From the NCBI GenBank assembly GCA_032207245.1, contig CM063506.1, forward strand, positions 45,785,230 to 45,849,229: 64,000 bases of DNA, written 5' to 3'. Source of the DNA: Pardosa pseudoannulata. Its lineage: Eukaryota; Arthropoda; Arachnida; Araneae; Lycosidae. Under the pieces are notes generated by a model that was not told the origin of the DNA, ran no database searches, and saw only the letters and a program-made list of their open reading frames with translations. The translations under genes were made by a program, and so were the position numbers. Shown piece by piece: positions 48,272 through 60,473 of the stretch; within the stretch, counting starts at the first letter, position 1, and each line of letters opens with the position of its first letter.

Positions 48272-49630
48272 GTAAGAATCTTTTTATTGAAATAAAATAT
48301 AATATGAAAAATCAGTGTATTTAAGGAGTAGGTTTTAATTGAAAATTTAAAGAATATGTTTAAAAAATGCAAAATATTTTAGTAGTGAGGTTAACCGTAT
48401 TTATTTGTTTTCCAAAATTAAAATAAGATTACCCCTAAATTACCTATTTATTTATTTGCTTTGCAGTTCTCAGTTCTTCAGTTGAGGCAAAATATTGGTT
48501 GCTTGGATAGTTAAAGTTGTTTTTAAATCTCTAAATTTAACATATTAATGTTTATCATTTCTATTTAGAATATCTGAATAAAAGTTAGTAGCATTTTTAT
48601 GTTTACTTGGAATGTATTTTCCTTTTCAGCAAAGGTAGATCCTATATCCAATATACAAAATTTACATGTGTCAGAAAATTTTTCAAGTATTTCAATTTTA
48701 AGGTTTTTCAAATATTTTATAATTTTGTTATTTAGATCAACATTTTTGATTTTTTGAGCTGGCACATAAATTTACTTTTTTTGGAAGATACATTGATTGA
48801 AACAGGAACAAATAAATTTATCTATAATAAAATTTCACTTTACAGTATTGTGTTTAGATGGGATATTAAATAAATGCCTTATCATGAAGTTTTACTATTC
48901 TATGTAAATGATATCATGTGATGTTTAAATTGAGAGCTGAACCCTTATAAAAAAACAGACTATAATATTCAGAGATGTTCAAATTTCATAATTATTTTAC
49001 TCAATGCATATGTTAATTGCAGTTGTCCTTGCTGTCATAACTTCCATTTAACACATTCATTAATAATTATTTGCCCAGGCTGTAATTCAGCAAATCAGAA
49101 ATTGCTCTTAAGATTATCTGTTTGGAAACAAACAATTGTCCTATGATAGCTGAAGTTTTGTATGCTGTAGACGGTGCCCTTTAACTAGACTATTCATGGA
49201 CATTACAACTAACCTACCATCAATATATATTCACCAGAAATGACTAGAGCATTAATGGATTAATGTAATTGGTTTTAAACTGTGTTTTAATATGTTATAA
49301 TATAAGTAACACATAATTTTCCCCAATATTCAATACATGGTATAGAAAGAACATAGTTAAGGCAAAAGAATTTGCTAAACAACTTAATATTTGTCCATGA
49401 TCTTTAGATTTTAATGTATTCAAAAGCAATTTTTAGTTTGGGAAACTTTGATAGTATGTTAAAAAGTGTAATTCTTGTGCTTTTTTTTATTTCATTAAAA
49501 ATATGAAATAAAAGGTAAATCAATTTGACAGTGGCTATTTTTCATACCCATTGCTTCTGCACTTCTTCAGAAGTGGTAAATACTTAAATGATATGTTAGA
49601 AATTTATTTTGCTGCCTTGCAACAGCTGAA

Positions 49631-49632
<2 letters not shown>

Positions 49633-49661
<29 letters not shown>
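49633..49661. repeat. Poly(T) run
   Basis: A run of about 29 T. It could be the poly(A) tail of a retroposed sequence on the minus strand, but nothing upstream on that strand identifies one. Confidence 0.9.
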
Positions 49662-49809
49662 GTAGTATTACAGATTTTTTAAAATTAAAAATTTTATTTT
49701 TGTTATGGAATATTCTGATGAAATGGCTAAGTGAATATGTTGTTATTGATTCATATGGCAGTGTCTTGGAATTAAACACATTTACATCAAGCCCCTTGCC
49801 AAAGAACTA

Positions 49810-50734
49810 TAGGGGAGACCAGGGCACCTTTGGACACTTTTCAGTGAAACATTTTTATGAATTTTTTTTAAAGCTAATTGAAAAAAATAAGTATGCATGC
49901 ATATATTGTCATCATATCTGCTTCTTATAAACATTAAACCTACTTAATATCTCATTTAGTTAAAGAGTAATAAAAGAAATAAAATACCTTTCCAATGTCC
50001 CAACCTGCCCCACTGTATGGGGTAGGTTGGGACACTAAACAACAAATGCAAAATACTGTTCAAATTATTTTTATTAACTGGTATAAAAGAGAAATAGCTG
50101 AAAACTGTTCAAGTTAATACATTTTTTAACAAATCTTATATTTGCAGCTGATTCAAGCATATTAGCATTTACAGCAGAATACTTTCTGTTTTTTTTTTTC
50201 TCATCATTTTTTTCTGAAAAAAAAAGATTAATAAATTAATATTTTGACATGTTAAGTCAATTAAAAATTAGGCACTAAAATATTAATTATTTTGCTTGAA
50301 TTGATATTTGTTTACACTTTTTAAAATGTCCCAAGGTGCCCCATCTATGTGTGTCCTAACCTGCCTCATTTTACATAGGATCTTTTGGTAACTACTATAC
50401 AGTTAGGCTTAACAATACAATTTATTTATTAGCATAGAAATAATAATAAATGAATTTTCTTTCATAACAATACACTATTTTTAAATATTTTAATTTTTTT
50501 TTCAAAAAACTTACTTTTTAAAATGCCCATTAATGTAATTTTGGGTTATTCTAAACAAAGAAGATGAAATTGTTCCTTACCTATAAGCATTATTTTCATC
50601 AAAATTCTTTGAGAAGTGAAGAGGAAGGCCATCTATCAATACACATGAGAACTAATTCCTGGTTGCAAATTAAACCCTGAAAAATAAAGGTGTCCCAAGG
50701 TGGGCTATGTCCCAAGGTGCCCCACTCTCCCCTA
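49810..50734. mobile_element. ~925-bp inverted-repeat element with repeated GTCCCAA/GGGGCA motifs
   Basis: The left end is TAGGGGAGACCAGGGCACC followed by TTTGGACA; the right end on the other strand is TAGGGGAGAGTGGGGCACC followed by TTGGGACA. The similarity may extend outward to CAAAG. The same GGGACA/GGGGCA motif recurs internally at 49996-50034, 50325-50371 and 50690-50720. There is no transposase frame. Such ends are widespread in animal DNA transposons, but I cannot fix the superfamily. Confidence 0.72.
49996..50034. other. Hairpin-forming inverted repeat inside the 49810 element
   Basis: Arms TGTCCCAACCTGCCCCA and TGGGGTAGGTTGGGACA pair with one mismatch over 17 bp around a 5-bp loop. 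Each arm repeats the element's own terminal motif, so it may be an internal transposase-binding site or a remnant of head-to-head duplication. Confidence 0.85.
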
Positions 50735-50990
50735 CAGCTTTGATAATACCAAAATTCTAGATTTGAAACTCTAGACTGAAAAGAATACATCAAAAGAGTT
50801 AAAATGGGAAGATAGTATATTTAAAAAATGATAAAATTGCATAAAAGAATTAAAATATGACAGTGTCAAACTACATTGAATCATTTTAAAAAATAGCAAA
50901 TAACTACAATAGAACTAAATATAACTAAATGTCTAGAGAAGTACAGAATGTTTAAGACATGAGGTTATACCCCTCCAGTACAATATATTA

Positions 50991-51121
50991 AAATCCCACT
51001 ATGGCATGGATGTTCGCAGCCGTTCGGAATCGGCTTTAAACAGTAGGGTGTGGTCTCATTAGCCCTCGTGTGCAAAACAGTAGACCGTAGCGCTCCAAAC
51101 CAAACCAAACCAAACCAAACC
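50991..51121 (+). mobile_element. tRNA-SINE, 5'-truncated copy
   Basis: It begins at the remains of the B box (AAATCCCACTATGGCATGGA) and continues with the SINE body (GTTCGGAATCGGCTTTAAAC, CTCATTAGCCCTCGTG, CAAAACAGTAGACCGTAGCG) and a tail of five CCAAA units. It is the same family as 9724-9905. Confidence 0.82.
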
Positions 51122-51327
51122 TTTCTGCTGTAATGTAGGGTCAAGGTCGTGGCAGATAAATAAGTGTTATTTATCCATCTTGTCAGTTTTACAAATAGGA
51201 CCTAACCCATTAGTCTTAGTCAATATATTTCAGCAAAGTTTGTTTAAAACTTCTAATGTTTCACGTAATCTATTATCATAATATTATCTTGTATCTAATT
51301 AATTTTTCTATACCTTTTTGAATACAG

Positions 51328-51397
51328 GAATTTACTTGGAAATCTAATAACATTGTAGTGAGAGGATCTCAATGCCAGTTTCCAGAGAATATGCCTC
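51328..51397 (+). CDS. LMLN: LMLN exon N (last recognised in window)
   Basis: The acceptor is TTGAATACAG and the donor GTAAGT. It encodes EFTWKSNNIVVRGSQCQF, then PENMP and one base of a split codon. No stop codon precedes the donor, so at least one more exon must follow. I did not find it in the remaining 12.6 kb and expect it right of the window. Confidence 0.93.
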
Positions 51398-51541
51398 GTA
51401 AGTCATTTTTATATTTTCAGAATGCATTTAAGTTTTGATTGTATGATGTTGTGAGGCAAATATCGTTTGAATTTAGAACCCTAATGAGTAAATTAACGTT
51501 GTTAACAATATTTATACTATAAACAAGTATATAGTCGCCTG

Positions 51542-51542
<1 letters not shown>

Positions 51543-51572
<30 letters not shown>
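51543..51572. repeat. (TA)n microsatellite, target of the hAT element
   Basis: A TA run broken by the hAT-type element at 51573; it continues at 52813-52822. Confidence 0.9.
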
Positions 51573-52812
51573 CAGTAGCGTGCGGTAGGTTTTCCTGCAG
51601 GGTGTGCAGAGAACATGGATTTTCCAATAAATCTTTAATTATTGAGACAACTGAGTTCTCCATTCTGAAACGGGTTATTTATTATGAATATAAATTTAAA
51701 GATTACAATAAATAAAATATTTACCTACGAGTAGTCGAGTTATAACTATAAAAACAGCTAAACTTATGAGAATTCTACTAGCACTGAAGCAAAAATCGTG
51801 TCTTTTGTTGTGTGTTGTCATATCGGCGTCGAAAAAGCAACGCTTCGGGCTTCCACGAAAAACATATGTTCAGCAAACGTAGCACCACATGGCGGCCGCC
51901 GCTGCGATGCCTCATCCGGATGCTCATGGGTGCCGACAAACCGAACGTCCATTCCCCATGCAGAGGATTTCACTGCACGCTGGCACAATAGAGCGAACTG
52001 TTTCTTGTTCGGTCAGTGGATTAAATTATATTTATTAATTGTTTTTGACATTTGGAAATCATATAGTCTGCGAAAAACATCTTGACAATTTTTAAAAACA
52101 AAACCAGAGATATGGTGTTACAGATATAACTTATATACTGTCTGTAAGACACAATGAATGGTAAAATTTGGACAGTTCTGTTAAAATTCGTTTCTTTAAA
52201 ACAAAACAACATTGTTTTTCAACGAATTATTTCAATAAATAGAATACATCACTGAAATTAACTTACCACACTAAAACATTTCACTTTATATTGATGAAAT
52301 ACTTTTTTTATATTTCCATGAAAACAAAATCTTACAATATATAAATTTAAACATTAATCGTCTGCAAAATCGTATGGCAAGTTAATCAGTTAAAAAACCA
52401 AAAGCGCTTCAGCACGTAAGTCCCCGCTCTAATGTAACGCTTAATAAACCGTACCTTCGGATGATACTGAATGCCAAGTGCAAGAAAAATAGCTGCACTT
52501 GCCTCTGTGCTATAGTATGCTGTTCTTCTCCAGTAGTCCATACATATAAAGCGTGATTTTCAATTTAGTGCGCAATGCGTACACATCAGAACTTCCTATG
52601 TTCGTTTGCGCGCTACGGGGTGCAGCACCTAGTACCGCACGCACTGCGGGAATACAAGCAAGCAAATCAACATAATATTTGAATATATTATAAATAATAT
52701 TTATTATATACCATATAAAGATAGGTAGACATAGGTGCAGAAAATTATTGTCCCTTATAATTTTCCTAGGGTGTGCAGTGCATACCCTGCACATATGGAC
52801 CGCACGCCATTG
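51573..52812 (+). mobile_element. hAT-type element Z, copy 1 (1,240 bp)
   Basis: The left end is CAGTAGCGTGCGGTAGGT; the right end on the other strand is CAATGGCGTGCGGTCCATAT. The flanks are ATATATAT on both sides, consistent with an 8-bp duplication in a TA array. Each end also has a GCAGGGTGTGCAG motif. The interior includes a GC-rich block at 51880-51990 and AT-rich parts; open frames are short and unlike transposases. It is highly similar, in inverse orientation, to 60474-61632. Confidence 0.82.
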
Positions 52813-54622
52813 ATATATATATGTATATAACGTAGCAAAAATTTGACGACACACTCCATTGTCGAAAAACTGATGAGATGATTTAAGATTGATGTAGGCT
52901 TGATTTATTATCTGATTTATCCATTCTTCTGAACACCTACGACATCAAATTTGCCCAATAGTAAATATATCAACAGTCTTCCTTTATGGGTAGGGGTGTA
53001 AACAACGAAGATTCCACACACAGATAGATTTTTCTATGGAATGCCCGTATTACACGAGATGAAGATACGCATCAAAAACTGTTCCATGTGACTGTTTTCT
53101 ACTGCAGAAGAATAAATTTTTAAGTGAAATAGAGTAATTTCACGGAACTATAGTACTATAAGTCGCGCGAAACAGTTGTCTGTGTGTATCTTCGTCTGTG
53201 ATAATGCTCCAGGCATTTTGTAAAATTATGGTGTATTACAAATGCGTATTGTAATTTGACAAAAGTATAATAGAAGTGCGTAAGCCGAGGAGAGAACTTT
53301 ATAGTAAAAATTAAAAACTGTGGACTTTTTTAAGTCTGTTGGTTCATGAGAAGTGTTTGTGCTCTTCCAAACCCCTTTCTTGCCTACGCCTCTGTGCCTG
53401 CGTCCCATTGATCAGTCGTCTCATCCCAACATTGCAGCTATGAAAGCTAGAACTTGGCTGATATCCAGCTGATATAGCTACCCAATCATCCCACCGTGTC
53501 TAAGATTTTGAAACACCTCACTTATGCGAGTAAACCAGTGCCTCAAAAATCCAATGAAGCGATCGATCAGTGGACTTCTTTTTCCCCCACCTTTCTTTGA
53601 CCAAAGTAAAACACGGAGACGAAAAATAATAATAAATGAATACAATCTTTTGAGGTGTAAAGTTCCCAATACTTTTTTTCTCCCTATTCAATAAAATCAA
53701 AGGCGAGTTAGACCAAAGCAGAACCAGCATCTCCCAATCAAATATCCTGGCGCTGCCGTGAGATCTGGAGAGGGGGAGCCTCCTTTTAGGATGCCAAAAG
53801 GAACCCAATAGGAGCATTCGAAATCCACAGCAGCGGAAATGCTTCATCCGGAGAAAAAGAAACCTTCTATTGGAGGAAAAAGGAAGGAAAGAAGCCCACT
53901 CTCAATAAAGCCGGAAAAATAACTTCATATTCCCTGCCGCCACAATGCTTTTCTAGAACTTTTTCCTGTGGTATATTACCATATATGGCGTGGATGGGCA
54001 GGAAGAGGGAACAGAAATCTTGCAAGTTCTTTATTTTGCTTTTTAAAATGCTGAAAGTGGGAAAATATGGCATGGCCAGCGACTACGAAAACGTGGTTAG
54101 CTTTATTGTAAGGAAAAAATAGATTCTTACTCTAGTGTAACAAAATTTCTGTTATGAGTCCGAAGCGCAGTCAATATTTAGTTACTCGAATACTTCAGGA
54201 CCAGTGAAAAAGTTCTACAAAGGGAAAAATGTTCTACAAAATGTAGGAAAAAAAATTGAAATTTGTTGGGTTATTTTTACCATATTTTCTCGATTTATTT
54301 CATTTTGAGAATTTTAATTTGGAATATTTCTTTCATTTTGAATTCAGTTGCGCCGTTTTAAAAAAAAAATCCAGTCATTAGACGCCAATACTTTTTGTCG
54401 CTAATAGCGTTAACGTTTGAAAAAGTAATTATGTTACGTGAGTAGTAGTTTTATTTGCCACTCAGACGGTCTCAAGTCTGTACAGCCAGTCACTCAGTAC
54501 ACTCAGTCTGTACGAAGATAAATCGCCAAACATGATTCTTTCATTTCTTTAGATTTACCTTTAGATTACAAGATCATGATAAAAATTAAATGATTATATT
54601 AGACGGTTTTATTTTCGAAATA

Positions 54623-55249
54623 CATGGTTTCCGCGCACCTGGAAAGTCAGGGAAAGTCATGGAAAATTATGGATTTAGACAGTCGATTAATTTTGTCATG
54701 GAAAGTCTTGATTTTTCAAGCAAGATGAGTAAAAGTCATGGAAATTCATGGATCGGCTAAACTATCGATTAAAAAAAAATGCATTGAATTGTTTAATTCT
54801 ATTTTTACTTGTCATTTGACTGAAGTTACTGAGTTTGGTATTTATGTATTATCCTATTGACTTTATTGCCAAGTAAAATTTGTTCACCAAGGAAACTCAA
54901 AGCAAGAAAGCTTAATGGGTGGGTAAATGTATATTATTCTGTTTTTTTCAAATTGAAAACATTTTGATTGAAAAATTGCTATAGGATTAAACTTAGGTAT
55001 GTAGATACAACAATTTATTTTTATGTATGTGAGTTTATTAACACTTATAAAGTAGGTTTATAGTTTTTTTTTATGATAAAATTCCTGTAATTTCTCTAAA
55101 AGCATATATTTTATTTGTATGTACATCAGAAGTTTTATTCATATATACTTTAACGAAAGCTTTTTAAAGTCATGGATAATGATCCGCTAAATCAGGGAAA
55201 GTCATGAAAAGTCATGGATTTGAAAAATTTTATTTTGGCAGATACCCTG
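54623..55249. mobile_element. Possible hAT-like element with GGAAAGTCATGG repeats
   Basis: The left end is CATGGTTTCCGCGCACCTGG followed by AAAGTCAGGGAAAGTCATGG; the right end on the other strand is CAGGGTATCTGCC, with a GTCATGAAAAGTCATGGATT motif just inside. Many animal DNA elements have CAGGG-type ends and AGTCATGGA repeats like these. No clean target duplication was found. Confidence 0.45.
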
Positions 55250-55284
55250 AGAATAGCATATAATGTTAGTGGAAGGATGGTTGG

Positions 55285-55445
55285 GGGGGTACTGTCGACA
55301 TTTTGCACGAGGACTAATGAGAACGGGGCCTACGTCTTAAAGTCGATTCCGAATAGCTACCAACATTTATGCCTACAGTAGGATTTAAACCCATGAACTT
55401 CCGTACCGAAAAGCTGTGCCCTATCCAATCCTCTATTCTTTGGCA
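55285..55445 (-). mobile_element. tRNA-SINE, diverged copy
   Basis: The minus strand shows the SINE family of 9724-9905 with more changes: a degenerate B box (GGGTTTAAATCC), CATAAATGTTGGTAGC, TATTCGGAATCGACTTTAAG and CTCATTAGTCCTCGTGC. Confidence 0.72.
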
Positions 55446-55572
55446 ATGTTAGTAGTATAATGTTATAGAAAAACTAATTTGAATTATAAAATAAATATAA
55501 CTTCCATTTGGAATCTTAATTATTCAAATTATTATCAGATAATTACCATCCTGGGCGTTAAGCGGCTAGTAT

Positions 55573-55945
55573 GTTTTTAAAATATTTGGTGGACCTTATT
55601 TTTTTCATTCCTGGTACAATATACAAATATGATTTTTGTTTTTAAAATTTTTGGTGGACCGTATTTTTTTCATTCCTGGTACAATATATATACAAATATT
55701 AGTTTTGTTTTTAAAATTCTTGGTGGACCTTATTTTTGTCAATCCTGTTACAATATACAAATATATTTTTTTTAATTTTTGGTGGACCGTAATTTTTTTT
55801 TACTTCTAGTACAATATACAAATATGACTTTTGTTTTTAAAATTTTTGGTGTACCGTATTTTTTTTTATTCTTAGTACAATATACAAATATGATATTTTT
55901 AAATTTTTGGTTTACTGTATTTTTTCATTCCTGGTACAAAGGAAA
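55573..55945. repeat. Minisatellite, six ~60-70-bp units
   Basis: Units follow GTTTTTAAAATTTTTGGTGG, ACCGTATTTTTTTCATTCCT, GGTACAATATACAAATATGA. GGTGGACC-type landmarks lie at about 55588, 55653, 55723, 55781 and 55848, with a diverged one near 55908. The open frame at 55779-56099 starts in the repeat and is not a gene. Confidence 0.9.
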
Positions 55946-57228
55946 ACTGAATAAGATCCCATTCTCGGCCTCGTTACTTCCTCTTTTCTTATCGGGACCC
56001 AGACGGAAGACTCGCCGAGGCTGCGAATTTCTGCAGCACGCTGTGTTATCGATTTTGACTGACACCCACGTGTTCGTACGACGGGAGAGAATATGGTAAA
56101 GAGATGAGAAATGTGGTCGTAAATGAGCACAGAAGGAGTCGCAAGACGCCTCGGATCATGGTGTCGTAGCGACAGATAAAATCTTCTGGAGATGTATATA
56201 GGGGAAAACTTCGGAAACTTGTAAAATCTTCTTGGATCTACTAAAATCACTTGGATGAAGGAATGAGGTCGGAAGGAAATGAATATATAGCGAGTGACAG
56301 AAGATGTCGGAAAGGATTTTCAGAATAAGACAGAATCCCAATATCCGTTGCGGCATATAATGTCTGTTGGTAAGGAGGGAAGACAAAACTCGTAAATTTG
56401 GATTCCAGTGTTCTCATTACAGCGCTAGAAACTCGCATATTTCCTACTTTTTTCGCATTAAAAGCTTATTACTGCGCAACATTTGCGTAGTGTATCGTGT
56501 GTTATATTTTGACACTTTTGTTATATTTCTGACCAATTATAAGGATTTGGCATTTAAGTCAAACTTTTTTTCTGTACAAGGATAAAATGTCAAATATTAT
56601 TGTTTCATTTCTTTATACTTTCTCTAGATTACAGGATATTTTAAAAATTAAATGAAATTATAAACCAGCTTAATCCTGCGTAGAATTCTCTCATTTCGAA
56701 AGATTTGCGCACTTTTAATATTATGGATCCCATTACACGAGCAATTCTCGTATTTATTACTATTTGTAAAATGTTTTCATTAGTAAAGTTTCGTTTCGTG
56801 ACCCCTTGTAGTTGGCGGTGATAACTTCATGTTCGAGTAAATAACGATGTTCCTTTTGAACATTACTACACATGTATTAATAAGCACACACACACAAAAA
56901 AATAACATGAATAACACAGAACTAGCATTCAGGTAAAGCAATTCAGTCTTCCACAGCAGTCCAACCACGTTCTACCGTTCTTTCCGTTACTCCTCCTCAT
57001 TGCCATTCCCCAACAACATAAAACTGCAGATCATGGTGCAGAGACTCTTCCACCTCCCGCGCTGCCTGTCGTATTGCACACCGTTCTATTCTTACATCAT
57101 TCTGCGCAAAAATCTCGCATTTCGTTCTTTCCAACTGTATTCTTGTTTCTCGTTCGGCCGCTACTTATTTTATTACAATATAAATACAGAAAAGTGTTTT
57201 AAGAAATTAAACTCCGGCGCAACAGCCC

Positions 57229-57476
57229 AACTTAGAAGCCATGGACTACGGGGCTAATCTCTGTTTTCGAGAACAAGGCCTAGAGCTACGAAGCATAAGT
57301 CCGGGTTAGGCGGTCAATCTTATGCGGAATCCCGAGTGTTTAGTTCCCAAATATGTTTGGTTCTCAATTTGTCTATCCCCTGAAGGGATGAAAGGCTGAG
57401 TCAGCCTTTCCAACCCGAGGACTGAACCTCGGACCTGTGTCATGGGAACGCATCGAGCAACCCCAACGTCACTGAT
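57229..57476 (-). mobile_element. Second tRNA-derived SINE family
   Basis: On the minus strand: TCAGTGACGTTGGGGTTGCT (A-box region), ACACAGGTCCGAGGTTCAGTCC (B-box-like GAGGTTCAGTCC), then AAAGGCTGACTCAGCCTTTC, ATCCCTTCAGGGGATAGACA and TTGAGAACCAAACATATTTG. The CAGCCTTTCATCCCTTC block followed by an imperfect GAT-ACAA stretch resembles a conserved central segment seen in several invertebrate SINEs. It is distinct from the CCAAA-tailed family. Confidence 0.65.
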
Positions 57477-58107
57477 CTTCAAAAAAAGTGTTTACACATA
57501 GCAGAAATAGACAGGACTTTATAAACACTGGTGACAGTAATGCAACCTTTTTTCTTTATATGGAAGCTAATAGTAAACAATAACGCGCACTTCATATTAG
57601 CACGTACAGAAATCCTTTCATAGAATAAAGAAGTGTTACACACCCCACTGTAGAATAGTAACCACCTTAGCTAGAACGCAATTTTGCGGCAGTCAAATTC
57701 GCTGTTTTATACACGAAGCGTATCTTGTAAAGTTATATGTGTTTTCTCTTATTATTTAGATATCTCACTTAACTTTTAGAAATATCCCCCTGTTTTATGT
57801 AAAGGCTGAAAAATTCTCACCCTTTCTTTTCTCTCTGAGATGAAAACCCTGGATTCCCTTATGGATTTGAAACTTTTTGGTTTAGTTACCTTAGAAATCC
57901 TGGGCAGGACTCCTGCGGAATATCCCCGCACTTCCGGAAACTGCATTGGTTGTACTTATTTGTCTAGTTTCTCTACTTTTTTGTTATTTTAAATTATATG
58001 GTCGAAATGCTGACTTAGCCCCTACGTAACGCATTGCCTCCGGACGGTCAGACCGAACCAGCAATCCAACATCCTACATCCGACTTCGGGTGGGTGGTTG
58101 GTTACTG

Positions 58108-58196
58108 GTAGTGCATGGCTTTAAGCACTAGGTTCCGCTCTCATTAGTCGTCGTGTAGCAAAACAGTAGACGTAGCGTTCCAAACCAAAACCAAAT
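58108..58196 (+). mobile_element. tRNA-SINE, 3' fragment
   Basis: Body and tail of the CCAAA-tailed SINE family: GGCTTTAAGCACTAGGTTCC, CTCATTAGTCGTCGTG, CAAAACAGTAGACGTAGCG and CCAAACCAAAACCAAA. Confidence 0.75.
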
Positions 58197-58699
58197 GTTC
58201 AGATGATGTAGGTTCATTTTAGGAACACAGTCTCACCGACAAGAAATCTCACAGCAGCGATTAACATTAAAACACGTTTATTTAGGTCAAAATACAAAAT
58301 ATAAATGATAAAACATAACAAAATAACATCAGATCACAGCTGAAACAACAGGTGAAAAATAGTGCCGAATGGTCCGCATAAATCTCTACGATTAGCTAGC
58401 TCAAGCCATAAACTATTACTTTCTCAGTGTCCGGCAACCAGACATGTCTCTTGTCTCCTCTGCAGATTGGCGAAGGCGGGGGTGAAATGTCCTTCCCCCT
58501 CCCTGTCGAATTTTCGCCTCCCTGGGGTAGGGCATTTCTACCCTTTTTTCGTGTATCCGCAACTTAGGCCGTAACAAAACATTTCGAAACTGTTTATAGC
58601 GCATCGGTCCGAAAATTAACATCAGTAGTGCAGGTGTGCGTCCCCCGCCAGCACAAGTCTTGAGTCTGGTGGTAGAACACTATGGAAATGCATGTTAAC

Positions 58700-59211
58700 T
58701 TAACCCATTAACATCCAGCGTCCTCATTTGAGGACAGTCAAAAAGTAGAGTTTTTGTTTTCTTGAAACGATTCTACCTTTTTAATGGAAAGATATTAATC
58801 TTATGAATAATCTCCCAAGTTTTCAAATATGATCTTATCTATCATTTTGTCATTTCGATCGGCATTTTATGATTTTCCAGCTTAGAATAGGAACGTATTA
58901 TGACCGGTATTCTGAACGTATACCGGTCAAAATCATGGCGAATAGCCATATCTGTAATAAGTCATCTCTTTTCAGTACTTTTCTCATATATCATAGCTAA
59001 TAAATCTCTTATCACGAAGTTTTCCTTTTTTTTTAAAAGCCCATCTTATTATGTTTTAAAATGACACCTCCTCACTAATGATGACTTGATGTCATATTTA
59101 AAGGTGTTTAAATTTCATATTTTGTTTTACTTCCAGGTGTCTATAATAGCTTCTATGTTAGGTATTTACTAATATATAGTCATCAGAACTATCCGGGCGT
59201 TAATGGGTTAA
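58700..59211. mobile_element. piggyBac-like TTAA element W, copy 1
   Basis: The left end is TTAACCCATTAACATCCAGC, the right end on the other strand TTAACCCATTAACGCCCGGA: 13 identical bases including the TTAA target. A palindrome, GTCCTCATTTGAGGAC (58720-58735), lies just inside the left end. The element is non-autonomous, with no transposase frame. The interior (TATTATGACCGGTATTCTGA, ATGGCGAATAGCCATA) recurs at 62487-62878. Confidence 0.78.
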
Positions 59212-60361
59212 AGTAAATACATTTTTATATTTTGTGTATGATACCCTGATTATTGGAACTCCTGTCATGAAATATTTTTGAATGTGGGCAAAGTAAGACG
59301 ACGTCAAAATGTTTTTAATTTACATTAATTTCAAGTATTGATTCATAGTTCTTATGAAATCAGTAGGTACCTCCAATTACCTCCAGTACCTCCAATTACT
59401 ATTTGTACACAAGGCCGCCTGTTTTGTAAATGGTCCCTGCTTTCAACATTTCCACTGAGGACCGCAGACTGACAGTGTTCGCGATTACAGTACTTCCTTT
59501 ACTTTATACAAAGAAGTAAAAATGTCACCCCACTTCTTATGCTAACAGAGTAGAACTTCCTTTTTCTTCTTCGTGTAAACTGAACTATAACGGTATATAG
59601 GTTTAACTGAATACTTATGTATGCGTGTACATATATCATTCGATAATGATATTAAAGTTATCGTGGCAGAAGAATCAGTCTCTTAACATTTAGTTTTAAT
59701 TGCCAAAAGAAAGAAACTGCTGGAATGGAAAGCATTCGGAACCGAGTCATAATATCTGGGAAATATCAAGGTTCTTATTAACCTTCTATTTCTAGATTGA
59801 TTTTTGCTAGTTGTAGAATTCGTTTCCTGATAGTTAATTGATTAGACCACGGCATCCAGTTACAAATCTATTCCCTACGCAGTCACCGAAATAAACGAAT
59901 GGGGAATTAAAGCTGCTTTTTCCCCAACGTTATTTCCTGTATTCGTTAGATTTTATGCGGGCGGATATCTTAACATCTTCCACACTACTTTACTTTTTCC
60001 ACGTAATTTATAGTCATGACCTTCCATGGAAGTGTTAGGCTAATTTTAAATCTAGTAAGGAAATTTATAATTTTTCGTGACCATTTATCGACCCATATTT
60101 ATATATAGATTTCTTCTTCTATTTATAAAAAGTGTTCGTTGAATGTTTTTGTGTGTTTACCACTTACACCAACTTGTTGTATTTGATTTAGACGACAAAT
60201 ATTTCGTTCTTATAGTCGATAGATATTAAAAGAATATTTTTTAACCTTTAATCTAGGTTTTATCTATTGAAAGAGAATGAAAATCCTTATTGTACTGGTT
60301 TCAGGTTTTCACAAGCGAGAATGACAGCTATTCATTACATTATATATGAGCTTACACTATA

Positions 60362-60473
60362 TATGAGGAGTGATCAGAAAAATAGGTTACAAATCGAATA
60401 AAGAAATATTTATTAACAATAGACAGAAAATACGAAAGGAAATTAAGGGGCATACGTGCCTATCACTTTTCGA
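60362..60473 (-). mobile_element. mariner remnant, 3' terminal part
   Basis: On the minus strand this part ends GTAACCTATTTTTCTGATCA followed by CTCCTCATA, the usual form of a mariner 3' end beside a TA target. It carries the stop codon and 3' untranslated part of the transposase remnant whose last codons lie at 61633-61705, on the other side of an inserted hAT element. Confidence 0.75.

Larger units (their letters stand above)
48272..51327 (+). other. LMLN intron M-N
   Basis: It contains a T-run, the inverted-repeat element at 49810-50734 and a SINE tail at 50991-51121. Segment 48280-49620 holds nothing I recognise. Confidence 0.8.

Noticed and set aside
52510..52854. Open frame of 114 codons and its relative at 60482-60685
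   Set aside because: Both are parts of the non-autonomous hAT element Z and begin at its terminal repeat. The two copies carry different frame lengths and no transposase motifs.
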